From Hyphomicrobiales bacterium (GTDB lineage: Bacteria > Pseudomonadota > Alphaproteobacteria > Rhizobiales > Devosiaceae), in contig WFPQ01000082.1 of NCBI GenBank assembly GCA_015487515.1, positions 1-5,849 on the forward strand: a stretch of DNA of 5,849 nucleotides. The letters run 5' to 3'. The notes beneath the pieces were generated by a model. It saw nothing but the letters and a program-made list of their open reading frames with translations, did not search any database and was not told the DNA's origin. A program made the translations under genes and the position numbers. Within the stretch, counting starts at the first letter, position 1. Every line of letters starts with the position of its first letter. This document shows, one piece after another, positions 5,270 through 5,849 of this stretch.

Positions 5270-5323
5270 GCGGGCAAGGACATATAAAGCCCCGGCCGCA
5301 TCCAAATCCGTCAGGAAGCAAAA

Positions 5324-5849
5324 TCAGGAATTACGAACGAAACAGTCGCCCCCTGCATCCTTTATGGACTGGCAGATGGCGTTGGCCTGGGCCATGGTAT
5401 TGGTTGGCAGTTGCACCCGGTAATAAATACCCCTGCTGCCAAGGTCAACGCGGCGAACCAGCAATTGCCCGCCTTCGAGCAGGGAAGAAAACCTGGACTG
5501 CAGGGTGGCGGCCGTCTGGTTGGCTGCATTTTCATCACGCTGGGAGGCCAGTTGCACGAAGGCGGCAGGATTTGTTACCGGCTGGGCCAGGGAATTTCCC
5601 GCAGGAACTGCCGGAGCCGCAGGAGCACTGGCAACCAGGTTGAGCGCACCGTTACCGGCCGGAGTGCCGGATGTTCCCGGGCTGGTCTGGGGAACCACGC
5701 TTTGTCCGCTGTTGCGGTTTATCACCGCGGCCAGGGCATCCCTGTTGGCTATCGGCGGTTCGGGAGTTGGAGCAACGGATGGGGTTGGGGCTGCGATGTC
5801 TTGCAGCCTAAGGTTAAGGGCTTCCTCGGGGTTTGCAGGCAGGGAGGCA
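5324..5849 (-). CDS. SPOR-domain protein, C-terminal part (5' end outside window)
   Basis: The minus-strand frame is open from the window edge to TGA at 5326-5324, giving 174 residues. Residues about 20-95 form a Pro/Ala/Gly/Ser/Asn-rich linker (PTPSVAPTPEPP, later SAPAAPAVPAG) typical of a periplasmic tether. Residues about 96-174 are a SPOR domain: AFVQLASQRDENAA, the helix TAATLQSRF, LLVRRVDLGSRGIYYRVQL, and a final helix and strand with the Cys pair (AICQSIKDAGGDCFVRN). This form closely resembles the SPOR protein that in many alphaproteobacteria follows argS and precedes nagZ-scpA, normally a cytoplasmic tail, one membrane helix and a periplasmic SPOR. The membrane segment is outside the window. 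Here mgtE, not nagZ, comes next, so either the order has been rearranged or it is another SPOR paralogue. A GTG at 5725 lies inside the linker and is not the start. Confidence 0.88.
   Translation of the reverse strand, partial: ASLPANPEEALNLRLQDIAAPTPSVAPTPEPPIANRDALAAVINRNSGQSVVPQTSPGTSGTPAGNGALNLVASAPAAPAVPAGNSLAQPVTNPAAFVQLASQRDENAANQTAATLQSRFSSLLEGGQLLVRRVDLGSRGIYYRVQLPTNTMAQANAICQSIKDAGGDCFVRNS

Larger units (their letters stand above)
4967..5323. other. Gene-free gap between the SPOR gene and mgtE, 357 bases
   Basis: No convincing gene was found. The half nearest the SPOR gene (5165-5269) is densely packed with inverted repeats, listed separately. The half nearest mgtE (4967-5150) is AT-richer, holds a possible promoter and a GANTC site (5073-5077), and shows no structure that I can name. 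I see no clear rho-independent terminator for the SPOR gene; none of the hairpins is followed by a T-run on the minus strand. Confidence 0.6.

Noticed and set aside
5095..5305. Two short minus-strand frames in the gap upstream of mgtE
   Set aside because: They traverse the stem-loop region, have no convincing ribosome site, and their Cys-rich, irregular sequence does not look like protein.
4967..5323. Known Mg2+ riboswitch (M-box or mgtA-type leader) before mgtE
   Set aside because: I could not match the conserved elements of either class, and the strongest stems lie upstream of the likely promoter.
5071..5643. Plus-strand frame of 190 codons starting in the mgtE-SPOR gap
   Set aside because: Most of it is antisense to the SPOR gene, its sequence is irregular (many Trp, Pro and Arg), and it has no good ribosome site.

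Overview
The window looks like a chromosomal segment of a free-living alphaproteobacterium of moderate GC content. The evidence is a MipZ-type division-positioning ATPase, a DUF1489 protein, two SPOR-domain proteins of alphaproteobacterial type, and a perfect CtrA-type box (TTAA-N7-TTAAC) with a GANTC methylation site beside it. No insertion sequence, CRISPR array, rRNA or tRNA was recognised.

Layout. Plus strand, left: the 3' end of a SPOR-domain gene (1-423), probably a DacA-like D-Ala-D-Ala carboxypeptidase, followed by a 96-residue protein of unknown family (487-777). Everything else is on the minus strand. Read right to left it comprises: the 3' part of a second SPOR-domain gene (5324-5849), a highly structured gap, mgtE (3551-4966), a 33-residue one-helix membrane protein (3270-3371) with its own CtrA-type promoter and terminator, a glutathione S-transferase (2450-3118) closely followed by a DUF1489 gene (1979-2407), a terminator, and mipZ (836-1747). 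mipZ converges on the 96-residue gene.

How the genes relate. Three genes (both SPOR proteins and mipZ) have roles in septal peptidoglycan or division-site placement. The remainder are housekeeping: Mg2+ entry, a thiol transferase and an uncharacterised conserved family. The gst-DUF1489 pair is probably one transcription unit, and the other genes look independently transcribed.

The most notable signal is the very small gene at 3270-3371. It has a strong Shine-Dalgarno, one transmembrane helix, an upstream GTTAA-N7-TTAAC box plus GANTC site, and a downstream rho-independent terminator. Together these suggest a cell-cycle-regulated mini-gene that automated annotation would probably skip. The second notable signal is a stretch of about 105 bases (5165-5269) upstream of mgtE that holds two long stem-loops and shorter competing inverted repeats.
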